Positions 55,532 through 64,000 of a DNA stretch of 64,000 bases are shown piece by piece. The stretch is taken from assembly GCF_020832205.1 (NCBI RefSeq), contig NZ_JAFIFD010000013.1:124001-188000 (forward strand). Direction: 5' to 3'. The translations under genes were made by a program, and so were the position numbers. The DNA is from Exiguobacterium sp. (GTDB taxonomy: Bacteria > Bacillota > Bacilli > Exiguobacteriales > Exiguobacteriaceae). The first letter of the stretch is position 1. Each line of letters opens with the position of its first letter. Under the pieces are notes generated by a model that was not told where the DNA came from, did not search any database, and saw nothing but the letters and a program-made list of their open reading frames with translations.

Positions 55532-55560
55532 AAAAAAAGGATGGGTTGACCCATCCTTTA
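55532..55560 (-). terminator. Terminator of the purine operon
   Basis: AAAGGATGGGT-CA-ACCCATCCTTT with seven T residues on the minus strand, overlapping the purD stop codon. Confidence 0.9.
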
Positions 55561-56811
55561 AAAAATACGAGCAAGTGCCCGGCCAGCGATATCGGTTCGA
55601 TAAAACGTCTCCGGCAGCTCGAGCGTCTCGAGCGCCGCATACGCCGTACGTTTCGCTTCAAGCAACGTCGGTTTTGTTGAGGTGATGACGAAGAGCCGAC
55701 CTCCGTTGCCGATCACTCGGTTCATGTCGCGCGTCGTCCCGGCATGGAACACGAGCACGTCGTCCGGTAATTGATCAAAACCGGAGAGCACTTGACCGCT
55801 TACCGCCTGCCCCGGATAGCCGGCCGCGGCGACGACGATTCCAATCGTATATTCATCGCGCCATTCGATCGGATACGGCTCTTTCGCGACGACCGCCTCG
55901 ATGACGTCAAGAAGCGGCGACGCCAAGTTCGGCAGGATGACTTCTGTTTCCGGGTCGCCGAAACGGGCGTTGAACTCGATCACTTTCGGTCCGTCCTCCG
56001 TCAAAATGAGTCCCGCATATAAGAACCCTTCAAACGGCGTCCCCCGCTCGACCATCGTCTTAGCGAGCGGGAAGAGCACACGCTCGACCGCCTCTTTGTA
56101 AACAGCCTCTTTTAAATGAGGCATCGGGCTGTACGCACCCATCCCGCCGGTGTTCGGTCCTGCGTCGCCGTCAAAGGCACGTTTATGGTCTTGGGATGTG
56201 ATCATCGGAATGACATGTTCTCCTGAGACGAACGCCATAAGCGAGAACTCTTCGCCTTCTAAAAATTCCTCGATGACGACACGCGACTGAGCACCGAACT
56301 TATCGGTCGTGAAAATATCGATGATGGCCGCTCGCGCCTCCTCGAGTGTGAACGCGACAGTCACGCCTTTTCCGGCGGCAAGGCCGTCCGCCTTGACGAC
56401 GAGGGGAGCGCCTTGTGCCTCGATATAAGCGAGCGCTTCGTCCTTGTCGTTGAACGTCTCATACCCCGCTGTCGGGATGTTCGCCTCTCGCATCACTTCT
56501 TTCGCGAACGCCTTGCTCCCTTCGAGCAGGGCGGCCGCTTTCGCCGGACCGAAGATGCGGTGTCCGTTTGCTGCGAACACATCGACGACCCCAGCCATGA
56601 GCGCCGATTCGGGACCGACGATCGTCCAGTCGATCTGTTCGGTCTCAGCGAAGCGGACGAGCGCCACGACGTCCGTCTCTTCGATTGGCACGCACGTCAT
56701 CCCATCCATATTGAGGTTGCCTGGAGCCACGAAAACTTCATGCCCATCTTGTTTCAACTTCCAAGCGAGCGCATGTTCACGGCCGCCGCGTCCAATGACG
56801 AGTACATTCAT
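55558..56811 (-). CDS. purD: Phosphoribosylamine--glycine ligase
   Basis: A 417-residue ATP-grasp enzyme making glycinamide ribonucleotide. VLVIGRGGREHALAWKL opens the PurD N domain; VVKADGLAAGKGVTVA is the ATP-grasp core; SFMSGE-type LMAFVSGEHVIPM, DHKRAFDGDAGPNTGGMGAY and EFNARFGDPETEV complete the active site. The ATG at 56811 follows GAGAGGAGCGATACG; the open frame runs 76 codons further upstream into purH and is not coding. Last gene of the operon. Confidence 0.96.
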   Translation of the reverse strand: MNVLVIGRGGREHALAWKLKQDGHEVFVAPGNLNMDGMTCVPIEETDVVALVRFAETEQIDWTIVGPESALMAGVVDVFAANGHRIFGPAKAAALLEGSKAFAKEVMREANIPTAGYETFNDKDEALAYIEAQGAPLVVKADGLAAGKGVTVAFTLEEARAAIIDIFTTDKFGAQSRVVIEEFLEGEEFSLMAFVSGEHVIPMITSQDHKRAFDGDAGPNTGGMGAYSPMPHLKEAVYKEAVERVLFPLAKTMVERGTPFEGFLYAGLILTEDGPKVIEFNARFGDPETEVILPNLASPLLDVIEAVVAKEPYPIEWRDEYTIGIVVAAAGYPGQAVSGQVLSGFDQLPDDVLVFHAGTTRDMNRVIGNGGRLFVITSTKPTLLEAKRTAYAALETLELPETFYRTDIAGRALARIF

Positions 56812-56824
56812 CGTATCGCTCCTC

Positions 56825-58345
56825 TCAATGTTTGAAGTGTCGAACTGACGTGAACACCATCGTGATGCCGTGACGGTTCGCCGCTTCAATCGACTCCTCG
56901 TCGCGAATCGAACCGCCTGGTTGAATGATGGCCGTAATTCCTGCTGCCGCTGCCGCTTCGACCGTATCCCCCATCGGGAAGAACGCGTCACTGCCGAGCG
57001 CGGCACCGCTTGCCCGCTCACCCGCTTGTTCGAAAGCAATTTTCGCCGCCCCGACCCGGTTCATCTGTCCGGCACCGATGCCGATCGTCGTCTCATCTTT
57101 CGCCACGACGATCGCGTTCGATTTCACATGTTTGACGACACGCCAAGCGAGCTTCAAGTCTTCCCATTCCGCTGCTGTCGGCCGACGGTCGGTCACGATT
57201 TGGCACGAGGCGTCGTCGAGTGTCATGTCATCGCCGTCTTGAACGAGCAGTCCGCCGGCGACGGCCGTCAACCGTGAACCGGTCATTTGCCCCATCTCGA
57301 GCGTCAATAGACGTAAATTCTTTTTCTCTTTCAATCGGTCAAGTGCTGCCTCGCTAAAGGATGGGGCAATGACGATTTCGAGGAAGATGTTCCGAAGCGC
57401 TTCTGCCGTCTCCAAATCAACTTCACGGTTCAATGCGACGATGCCACCAAAGATCGAGACCGGGTCGGCCGCATGGGCCCGGGCGAACGCTTGGCTGATC
57501 GTTTTTCCGACCGCGACTCCGCACGGGTTCATATGTTTGACGACGACCGCTGCCGGCTCCGTCAATTCCGTGAGCGCTTCGAGCGCCGCATTCGTGTCTT
57601 GGATGTTGTTGTACGAGAGTTCTTTCCCGTGGAGTTGCGTCGCGTTCGCGAGTGTCATTCCGTTATAGAGCGGTGTCTTATAAAACGCGGCTTGTTGGTG
57701 CGGATTTTCCCCGTAGCGAAGGTCTTGTACTTTTTCGTACGTGACCGTGAGTTGCTCTGGGAACGTCTCACCGATTTGTTGACCTAAATAGTCGGCAATC
57801 AACGCGTCATAAGCCGCCGTATGGCGAAACGCTTTCGTCGCCAGGCGTTGTCTCGTCTCAAACGACGTCCCGCCGTTCTGAACTTCTTGTGCGACAGACA
57901 TGTAGTCGGCCGGGTCGACGACGACCGTCACGCTCGCATGGTTTTTGGCCGCAGAGCGCAACATGCTCGGTCCGCCGATATCGATGTTTTCAATCGCTTC
58001 GTCATACGTCGCGTTCTCTTTCGCGATCGTCTCTTTGAACGGATACAAGTTGACGACGACGTAATCGATCGGTTCGATGGCGTGGTCTTTCATCTGCTCG
58101 ACGTGCGAGTCTAAATCGCGCCGTCCGAGAAGTCCGCCATGGACGAGCGGATGGAGCGTCTTCACACGCCCATCGAGCATCTCTGGGAACGATGTCACTT
58201 CTGAGATGTTCTTCACCGGGAGGCCGGCCGCGACGAGTGCCGCTTCCGTTCCGCCGGTTGAGATGAGTTCAATGCCAGCCTCATGTAACACGCTCGCAAG
58301 TTCAATGATTCCTGTCTTATCTGACACACTAAGTAATGCTCTCAC
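56825..58345 (-). CDS. purH: AICAR transformylase / IMP cyclohydrolase
   Basis: A 506-residue bifunctional enzyme catalysing the last two steps to IMP. The N-terminal cyclohydrolase has [14 protein letters not shown] and [14 protein letters not shown]; the C-terminal transformylase has the catalytic Lys-His in [13 protein letters not shown] and [18 protein letters not shown]. It overlaps purN by 4 bases. Length is normal. Confidence 0.97.
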   Translation of the reverse strand: MRALLSVSDKTGIIELASVLHEAGIELISTGGTEAALVAAGLPVKNISEVTSFPEMLDGRVKTLHPLVHGGLLGRRDLDSHVEQMKDHAIEPIDYVVVNLYPFKETIAKENATYDEAIENIDIGGPSMLRSAAKNHASVTVVVDPADYMSVAQEVQNGGTSFETRQRLATKAFRHTAAYDALIADYLGQQIGETFPEQLTVTYEKVQDLRYGENPHQQAAFYKTPLYNGMTLANATQLHGKELSYNNIQDTNAALEALTELTEPAAVVVKHMNPCGVAVGKTISQAFARAHAADPVSIFGGIVALNREVDLETAEALRNIFLEIVIAPSFSEAALDRLKEKKNLRLLTLEMGQMTGSRLTAVAGGLLVQDGDDMTLDDASCQIVTDRRPTAAEWEDLKLAWRVVKHVKSNAIVVAKDETTIGIGAGQMNRVGAAKIAFEQAGERASGAALGSDAFFPMGDTVEAAAAAGITAIIQPGGSIRDEESIEAANRHGITMVFTSVRHFKH

Positions 58346-58920
58346 TTGAAGACCTCCTGTTGAATGAACACTTGATGTAATACGTGCGGATAGAGCGCAT
58401 GCTCGACCGCTTGAATCCGTCTTGTCGCTTCCACGGCATCACAGTCCGTAATCTCTACTTCGCGTTGGGCGATGATTGGGCCCGTGTCCATCCCGGCATC
58501 GACGTAATGGACGGTGGCCCCGCTCGTTGGCACGTTCGCCGCGAGCGCTTGTCCAATGGCGTCTTTTCCAGGGAAGGCCGGCAGGAGCGACGGATGGATG
58601 TTGATGATTTGGTTTGGATACGCGGTAAGCAATACGTCCCCAATCAATCGCATATACCCGGCCAAGACGATATAGTCAGCGCCGAGCGCCTGTAACAGGA
58701 CGAGAATCTCCTGTTCAAATTCAGCTTTTGATGCGTAAGCCTTAGGCTCAAACGAGAAACTCGGGATGTTGAACCGATCCGCCCGCTCGAGCACTTTCGC
58801 CTCCGGTTTGTCCGAGACGAGCAGAACGCACTCCCCAGACAAATCACCGCGTTCGATCGCTTGCCAAATCGCTTCGGCGTTGCTGCCCGAGCCAGAGGCG
58901 AAGATGGCGAACCGCTTCAC
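58342..58920 (-). CDS. purN: GAR transformylase, formyltetrahydrofolate-dependent
   Basis: A 192-residue formyltransferase converting glycinamide ribonucleotide to its formyl form. [12 protein letters not shown] binds the nucleotide; the catalytic triad elements are in [13 protein letters not shown] (Asn, His) and [11 protein letters not shown] (Asp). It overlaps both neighbours by 4 bases, a translationally coupled arrangement. Confidence 0.96.
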   Translation of the reverse strand: MKRFAIFASGSGSNAEAIWQAIERGDLSGECVLLVSDKPEAKVLERADRFNIPSFSFEPKAYASKAEFEQEILVLLQALGADYIVLAGYMRLIGDVLLTAYPNQIINIHPSLLPAFPGKDAIGQALAANVPTSGATVHYVDAGMDTGPIIAQREVEITDCDAVEATRRIQAVEHALYPHVLHQVFIQQEVFK

Positions 58921-59951
58921 TGGTCAACCCCCATGACGCGGACGCCGGGCTTCGCTTCGACTTTCCCAATCCGGTGCGACGTCTCGCCGGCGCGTTCCAA
59001 TGCTGCTTCTACCGTCGCGACATCCTCCGGGCGGACTGCGATCATGAAACCGATCCCCATATTAAAGACGTTGAACATCTCTTGTTTCGAGACGTGTCCG
59101 ACTTGTTCGAGCCAATCGAAGACCGGGAGGCTTGGCCAACTTGATGCGTCAAACGTGACACCAAGACCTTCAGGCAACATGCGCGGTACGTTCTCATAGA
59201 ACCCGCCGCCGGTGATGTGCGCCATCCCTTGGACGAGTCCGGTCGAAATCGCTGCTTTCGCCGCCTCTGAATAGATGCGTGTCGGCAAGAGTAACGCGTT
59301 GCCGAGCGTCGTATCGAGCATTGCGATCTCATCCGTGTAGGCGAGTCCTTGCGCTTCAACGATATGGCGGACGAGTGAGAAACCGTTCGAATGGACGCCG
59401 GACGACGCTAACCCTAGCACGATGTTCCCGGCTTCGATCGTCCGTCCGTCGATGAGTGCTTCTTTCTCGACGACACCGACAGCGAATCCTGCGATGTCGT
59501 ATTCCCCGTCCGGATACATGCCCGGCATTTCGGCCGTCTCGCCGCCGACGAGGGCGCAACCGGCTTGGACGCAGCCTTCGGCCACACCTGCGACGATCCG
59601 CTCGAGCTTCGCCGGATCGGCTTTTCCGGTCGCGATATAGTCTAAGAAATAGAGCGGTTCGGCACCATGGACGAGGCAGTCGTTGACACACATCGCCACA
59701 CAGTCAATTCCAATCGTATCATGTTGATCGAGCGCGAACGCGAGTTTCAGCTTCGTGCCGACCCCGTCCGTGCCGCTCACTAAAATCGGATGCTTCATCT
59801 GCATCGATCCGAGATCGATCATCGCACCGAAGCTGCCAAGCCCTGTCATCACTTCGGGACGCATCGTCCGCGCGACGTGACGCTTCATGCGCGACACCGC
59901 CTCATAGCCTGCCTCTAAATTCACACCCGCTTGTTCATATCTTAAACTCAT
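58917..59951 (-). CDS. purM: Phosphoribosylformylglycinamidine cyclo-ligase
   Basis: A 344-residue AIR synthetase. The substrate and ATP motifs LVSGTDGVGTKLKLA, DCVAMCVNDCLVHGAEPLYFLDY, GCALVGGETAEMPGMY, GLASSGVHSNGFSLVR and HITGGGFYENVPRMLP are complete. Start ATG at 59951 beside GGGGGACTGACG; 12 bases follow purF. Confidence 0.97.
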   Translation of the reverse strand: MSLRYEQAGVNLEAGYEAVSRMKRHVARTMRPEVMTGLGSFGAMIDLGSMQMKHPILVSGTDGVGTKLKLAFALDQHDTIGIDCVAMCVNDCLVHGAEPLYFLDYIATGKADPAKLERIVAGVAEGCVQAGCALVGGETAEMPGMYPDGEYDIAGFAVGVVEKEALIDGRTIEAGNIVLGLASSGVHSNGFSLVRHIVEAQGLAYTDEIAMLDTTLGNALLLPTRIYSEAAKAAISTGLVQGMAHITGGGFYENVPRMLPEGLGVTFDASSWPSLPVFDWLEQVGHVSKQEMFNVFNMGIGFMIAVRPEDVATVEAALERAGETSHRIGKVEAKPGVRVMGVDQ

Positions 59952-59963
59952 CGTCAGTCCCCC

Positions 59964-61373
59964 TCAAGCTTTTGTCTCTGTCACAAGTTCCGCCAGTTCT
60001 GTCGGATAAAGTCCGGTGAAGCAAGCGGCGCACTGCCCGCGCAAGTTCCCTTCGAACGGTCGGTCGATCGCCTCGACCGTACCTTCTAACGAGAGAAATG
60101 CAAGTGAGTCGGCCCCAATCTCTTCTTTGATCTCTTTGATGGATTTGGTGGCCGCAATCAACTCTTCCTTTGATGACGTATCGATGCCGTAATAACACGG
60201 ATGCTTGATTGGAGGTGACGTGATCCGTACGTGCACTTCTGTCGCCCCGGCTTCTCGAAGCATCTTCACGATTCGTCGGCTCGTCGTGCCGCGGACGATG
60301 GAATCATCGACCATGATCACGCGTTTACCGTTCACGACGCCTCGGAGCGCCGATAGTTTCATTTTGACGCCTCGTTCACGGAGCTCTTGCGACGGTTGGA
60401 TGAACGTCCGCCCGACGTAACGGTTTTTGATGAGCCCCATCTCATACGGGATTCCGCTCGCCTCGGCATAGCCGATCGCTGCCGAGATGCTAGAGTCTGG
60501 GACTCCGGTCACGACGTCCGCCTCGACAGGCGCCTCGTCGAACATCTTTTTCCCCATCGCTTTACGTGCCGTATGAACGTTGACCCCGTCGATAATCGAG
60601 TCCGGTCGTGAGAAATAAATGTACTCCATCGAACACATCGCCCGGACCGCGGCTTCACTGTAACGCTCGGATGTGATCCCGTCCGTTGTGATCATAAGCA
60701 GTTCTCCTGGCTCGACGTCACGCACGTACGTCGCCCCCACGACGTCGAACGCACACGTCTCTGAGGCGAACACATACGCCCCGTCCTCGGTCTGTCCGAG
60801 CGAGAGCGGTCGAAGTCCATGGACGTCGACTGCGACGTAAAGGGCGTCTTCCGTCAAGAAGAGGAAAGCGAACGCCCCGACGAGGCGGGCCAAGCTGTCC
60901 GAGATTCGTTCTTTGAGTGACGTGCCCCGGCTCCGTTTGATCAAGTGGGCGACGACTTCCGTATCGGACGTCGTTTGAAAGATCGCCCCTTCCGCCTCGA
61001 GCATATGTTTCAACTCGTTGGCATTGACGAGATTGCCGTTATGCGCCATCGCCAAGTCACCCGTGAGCGATTTGAAATGGAGCGGTTGGACGTTCTCGAG
61101 CGTATTGCCGCCCGCCGTCGAGTATCGGACGTGTCCGATGGCATGATGTCCAGTGAGCGCATCGAGTGACGGCTCATCGAACACTTCGGCCACGAGACCG
61201 AGACCGCGCTTCGCATTCAAGCGCTCGCCGTCGGCTGTGACGATGCCCGTCCCTTCTTGGCCGCGGTGTTGCAGACTATGGAGGCCGTAATAGGCGAGAT
61301 GAGACGCGTCGATGTGTCCGTAGACGCCGAACACACCGCACTCCTCATTCATGCCTCGGATGTCATATAACAT
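59964..61373 (-). CDS. purF: Amidophosphoribosyltransferase
   Basis: A 469-residue enzyme committing PRPP to purine synthesis. An 11-residue propeptide precedes the catalytic Cys 12 (CGVFGVYG), as in the Bacillus enzyme. Ntn-glutaminase motifs [14 protein letters not shown] and the PRPP loop [18 protein letters not shown] are present. Cysteines for the regulatory [4Fe-4S] cluster appear to be present (for example [24 protein letters not shown] and QCAACFTG). The ATG at 61373 follows AAGGAGC; it overlaps purL by 25 bases. Confidence 0.95.
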   Translation of the reverse strand: MLYDIRGMNEECGVFGVYGHIDASHLAYYGLHSLQHRGQEGTGIVTADGERLNAKRGLGLVAEVFDEPSLDALTGHHAIGHVRYSTAGGNTLENVQPLHFKSLTGDLAMAHNGNLVNANELKHMLEAEGAIFQTTSDTEVVAHLIKRSRGTSLKERISDSLARLVGAFAFLFLTEDALYVAVDVHGLRPLSLGQTEDGAYVFASETCAFDVVGATYVRDVEPGELLMITTDGITSERYSEAAVRAMCSMEYIYFSRPDSIIDGVNVHTARKAMGKKMFDEAPVEADVVTGVPDSSISAAIGYAEASGIPYEMGLIKNRYVGRTFIQPSQELRERGVKMKLSALRGVVNGKRVIMVDDSIVRGTTSRRIVKMLREAGATEVHVRITSPPIKHPCYYGIDTSSKEELIAATKSIKEIKEEIGADSLAFLSLEGTVEAIDRPFEGNLRGQCAACFTGLYPTELAELVTETKA

Positions 61374-63568
61374 GGAATAGCTCCTTCCCATACACGTTCA
61401 AGCTCGGTGACATTCATTTCAATGAGACGATCGCTCGCCCGGATTGTGAGAAGCGACGTGTCGGTCACATGCCCGATTTGTGTCGCATTCGTCAGCTTGG
61501 CGAACGCCTCCGCCTGTGCCGGTGGGACGGTGACGAGGAAGCGTGACTGGGACTCACTGAACAGTGTCGTCACGAGATCCGTATCGACCGTGACGTCTAA
61601 ACCGAAGCCAGTCCCGAACACGAGTTCAGGGAGTGCTGCGGCGAGCCCGCCTTCCGACACGTCGTGGGCGGCCGTGACGAGCCCTGCACGAATGGCCGAA
61701 AGGAGCGCTTGCTGATTCGTACGTTCTGTCGCCAAATCGAGCGTCGGTGCGTGCCCGCTCACTTTCCCGTCTTGCAGCATTTGGAGGGCGCTCCCGCCGA
61801 ACTCACGTTTCGTCTCACCGAGCAAGAAGACGACGTCGTCTGCTGTCTTGGCGAATGAAGTCGTGATATGTTCCGGCTTTTCGATCAAACCGACCATGCC
61901 GACGACCGGTGTCGGATAGATGGCCGTGCCGTTCGATTCGTTGTAAAGTGAGACGTTCCCGCCGATGACCGGTGTGTCGAGCGTCCGGCACGCCTCGGCC
62001 ATGCCTTCGACGGCTTGATCGAGTTGCCAGAACCCTTCCGGTTTATCCGGGCTTCCGAAGTTCAAGCAGTCGGTCAACGCAAGCGGTTCGGCTCCGCTCG
62101 CGACGATGTTGCGCGCCGCCTCGGCGACCGCGATCGCACCGCCGACACGCGGATCGAGGTAGACGTATTTCGCGTTACAATCCGTCGTCATCGCAAGTGA
62201 CTTGTCGGTGTCACGAATCCGGATGACGGCTGCGTCGCTACCAGGTGCGACGACGGTCGACGTTTGGACCATATGGTCGTATTGCTCATACACCCAACGT
62301 TTCGAGGCGATCGTCGGCATGGCGAGGACGTCTTTCCACGTCGCGAGCACATCCGTCACGACCGGTTGCACCGGCGCCATCGCTTGGAACGTTTCGTAAT
62401 AAGCCGGAACTTTTGACGGCTTATGGTAGACAGGTGCGTCTTCAGCGAGCGCATCGACCGGTACTTCGGCCGCAACTTCGCCGTGATGGACGAGACGGAG
62501 CACTTTCTCTTCGATGACTTCGCCGACTTTGATCGCATGAAGTCCCCACTTCGTGACGATCGCTTCGATTTCGTCTTCGTGTCCTGCTTTGACGACGAGG
62601 AGCATACGCTCTTGTGACTCCGACAACATCATCTCGTAAGGTGTCATTCCTGACTCACGTTGCGGGACGAGGTCGAGGTTCATCTCGATGCCCATGCCTG
62701 CTTTTGATGCCATCTCAGCCGAAGACGAGGTGAGACCGGCCGCTCCCATGTCTTGGATGCCGACTAGGGCCGGATGCTTGATGACCTCGAGGCACGCCTC
62801 GATCAGCAATTTCTCCATGAACGGATCGCCGACTTGGACCGCGGGACGCTTCTCGTCTGCGTCTTCCCCGAGTTCTTCAGAAGCGAACGTCGCCCCGTGA
62901 ATGCCGTCGCGTCCTGTCGTGGCCCCGACGTACATGACCGAATTGCCGACACCTTCCGCGATTCCTTTTTGAATGTCTTCGTGGCGGATGAGCCCGACAC
63001 ACATCGCGTTGACGAGCGGGTTACCCGAATAGGCTGGATCGAATGCGACTTCCCCGCCGACTGTCGGGATGCCGACACAGTTGCCGTACCCGGCGATCCC
63101 AGAGACGACATGTCCGAATAAATGTTTCACACGTGATTCGTTCAAATCTCCGAAGCGGAGCGAGTTGAGCAGAGCGACGGGACGCGCGCCCATCGAGAAG
63201 ATGTCGCGAATGATGCCGCCGACCCCTGTCGCCGCTCCTTGGTACGGTTCGATCGCTGACGGATGGTTATGGCTCTCGATCTTGAAAGCGACCGCTTGGC
63301 CGTCACCGATGTCGACGATTCCTGCTCCTTCACCAGGTCCTTGGAGGACGTGTTTCCCGGTCGTCGGGAATTTACGGAGCACAGGCTTCGAGTTTTTGTA
63401 CGAACAGTGTTCTGACCACATGACCGAGAACAAGCCGATCTCTGTATAGTTCGGGTCGCGGCCCAAGAGTGAGACGACGAGTCCGTATTCGTCGTCTGTG
63501 AGCCCCATCGTCGCGTAAAGTCGTTGTTCCCGGATGTGTGTCGCAGTCGGTTCAGTTGTAACTAGCAT
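61349..63568 (-). CDS. purL: FGAM synthase subunit PurL (small type)
   Basis: A 739-residue ATP-dependent subunit that works with PurQ and Pur[57 protein letters not shown] and [17 protein letters not shown] are family signatures. Its size shows the three-subunit Gram-positive type, without the fused glutaminase. It overlaps purQ upstream by 17 bases and purF downstream by 25, typical of this operon. Confidence 0.97.
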   Translation of the reverse strand: MLVTTEPTATHIREQRLYATMGLTDDEYGLVVSLLGRDPNYTEIGLFSVMWSEHCSYKNSKPVLRKFPTTGKHVLQGPGEGAGIVDIGDGQAVAFKIESHNHPSAIEPYQGAATGVGGIIRDIFSMGARPVALLNSLRFGDLNESRVKHLFGHVVSGIAGYGNCVGIPTVGGEVAFDPAYSGNPLVNAMCVGLIRHEDIQKGIAEGVGNSVMYVGATTGRDGIHGATFASEELGEDADEKRPAVQVGDPFMEKLLIEACLEVIKHPALVGIQDMGAAGLTSSSAEMASKAGMGIEMNLDLVPQRESGMTPYEMMLSESQERMLLVVKAGHEDEIEAIVTKWGLHAIKVGEVIEEKVLRLVHHGEVAAEVPVDALAEDAPVYHKPSKVPAYYETFQAMAPVQPVVTDVLATWKDVLAMPTIASKRWVYEQYDHMVQTSTVVAPGSDAAVIRIRDTDKSLAMTTDCNAKYVYLDPRVGGAIAVAEAARNIVASGAEPLALTDCLNFGSPDKPEGFWQLDQAVEGMAEACRTLDTPVIGGNVSLYNESNGTAIYPTPVVGMVGLIEKPEHITTSFAKTADDVVFLLGETKREFGGSALQMLQDGKVSGHAPTLDLATERTNQQALLSAIRAGLVTAAHDVSEGGLAAALPELVFGTGFGLDVTVDTDLVTTLFSESQSRFLVTVPPAQAEAFAKLTNATQIGHVTDTSLLTIRASDRLIEMNVTELERVWEGAIPCYMTSEA

Positions 63569-64000
63569 GTCGTGTCCCCCATTTCACCATCGAAGTGAAT
63601 AATCGTTTTCCGTCTTCTCCACCTAAGAGTGCCTCGACCGCCCGTTCCGGGTGCGGCATCATGCCGAGCACGTTGCCTTGTGCGTTCGTGATACCCGCAA
63701 TGTTGGCGACCGATCCGTTCGGGTTGTCCGTATACGTGAAGGCGATTTGTCCGTTTGTGCGAAGCGTCTCGAGCGTCTCGTCATCACAGTAGTAATTGCC
63801 TTCCCCGTGTGCGATTGGGACCCGAATCGTTTCTCCGACCGTATAATCGTTCGTGAACATCGTCTCGTTGTTTTCGACTTTCAACTCGATCGTCTTACAC
63901 ATGAACTTCAAGTCACGATTTCGCATCAACACACCTGGCAATAACCCCGTCTCGACGAGTACTTGAAATCCGTTGCATATACCGAGCACCGGGCGCCCTT
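63552..64000 (-). CDS. purQ: FGAM synthase glutaminase subunit PurQ, N-terminus cut by window edge
   Basis: The C-terminal 149 or so codons of PurQ, a class I glutamine amidotransferase supplying ammonia to PurL. The nucleophilic cysteine is in [11 protein letters not shown] right at the window edge; [12 protein letters not shown] and the catalytic His-Glu pair [10 protein letters not shown] are intact. The first ~80 residues, and presumably purS, purC, purB, purK and purE, lie beyond the edge. Confidence 0.95.
   Translation of the reverse strand, partial: GRPVLGICNGFQVLVETGLLPGVLMRNRDLKFMCKTIELKVENNETMFTNDYTVGETIRVPIAHGEGNYYCDDETLETLRTNGQIAFTYTDNPNGSVANIAGITNAQGNVLGMMPHPERAVEALLGGEDGKRLFTSMVKWGTRHASYN

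Noticed and set aside
56812-57039. 76-codon N-terminal extension of purD
   Set aside because: It overlaps purH, lacks similarity to PurD and has no ribosome binding site; the ATG at 56811 has one and gives the standard N-terminus.

Overview
The window looks like a chromosomal segment of a low-to-mid GC Gram-positive bacterium (Bacillota, class Bacilli), most probably Exiguobacterium. This is inferred from strong Shine-Dalgarno sites, a Bacillus-type purine operon (purQ-L-F-M-N-H-D), the Bacillus-type cluster yerA-yerC-pcrB-pcrA-ligA-camS, a Staphylococcus-like lysine/diaminopimelate operon, a CtsR box and two lysine riboswitches. I see no tRNA or rRNA genes, insertion sequences, prophage, CRISPR array or replication origin. 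It reads as ordinary core chromosome with small lineage-specific insertions.

Layout. 0-3.3 kb: metal and fluoride resistance (CadA-type P1B ATPase, its ArsR/CadC regulator, a YhfH-type small zinc-ribbon protein, two CrcB fluoride channels). 3.3-12.4 kb: ornithine aminotransferase, a PAS-GGDEF-EAL protein, an arginine/ornithine-type antiporter, an orphan OppA lipoprotein, and an NhaC-family transporter under a lysine riboswitch. 12.5-16.7 kb: adenine deaminase, a gamma-carbonic anhydrase homologue, a small transcription unit with a perfect CcpA (cre) site, a nitroreductase and a SurA_N-like lipoprotein. 16.7-24.9 kb: riboswitch-controlled lysC-asd-dapA-dapB-dapH-ilvE-alr-lysA, which makes lysine, meso-diaminopimelate and D-alanine for the cell wall. 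25-30.7 kb: AlaX-type tRNA editing protein plus GNAT, then the GlcNAc genes (NagR-type regulator, nagB, nagA) around an LCP cell-wall ligase. 30.7-37 kb: MATE exporter, CHAD protein, glutaminase, a 54-residue membrane protein, then hemY/cgoX coupled to a radical SAM/SPASM protein, and a small membrane protein. 37-40.6 kb: CtsR-controlled J-domain protein plus clpB. 40.7-53 kb: camS, an LPXTG surface protein, ligA, pcrA, pcrB, a small membrane protein with KtrB, yerC and a YerA-type amidohydrolase. 53-55.5 kb: CHASE4-HAMP-GGDEF-EAL protein. 55.5-64 kb: the distal purine operon, running off the right edge in purQ.

The genes form recognisable circuits: metal and fluoride efflux; lysine sensing by two L-box RNAs, one on synthesis and one on a transporter; amino-sugar use with a GntR operator; heat-shock proteostasis under CtsR; and two probable c-di-GMP phosphodiesterases. 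I did not find a clearly new large system. The most interesting observations are the cre-linked microprotein unit at 14.9-15.3 kb, the hemY-radical SAM/SPASM pair, the KtrB-linked 78-residue membrane protein, and the cre site in front of the divergent YerA paralogue. Start codons were chosen from visible ribosome binding sites. Several open frames extend upstream of the true start, notably through both riboswitch leaders.
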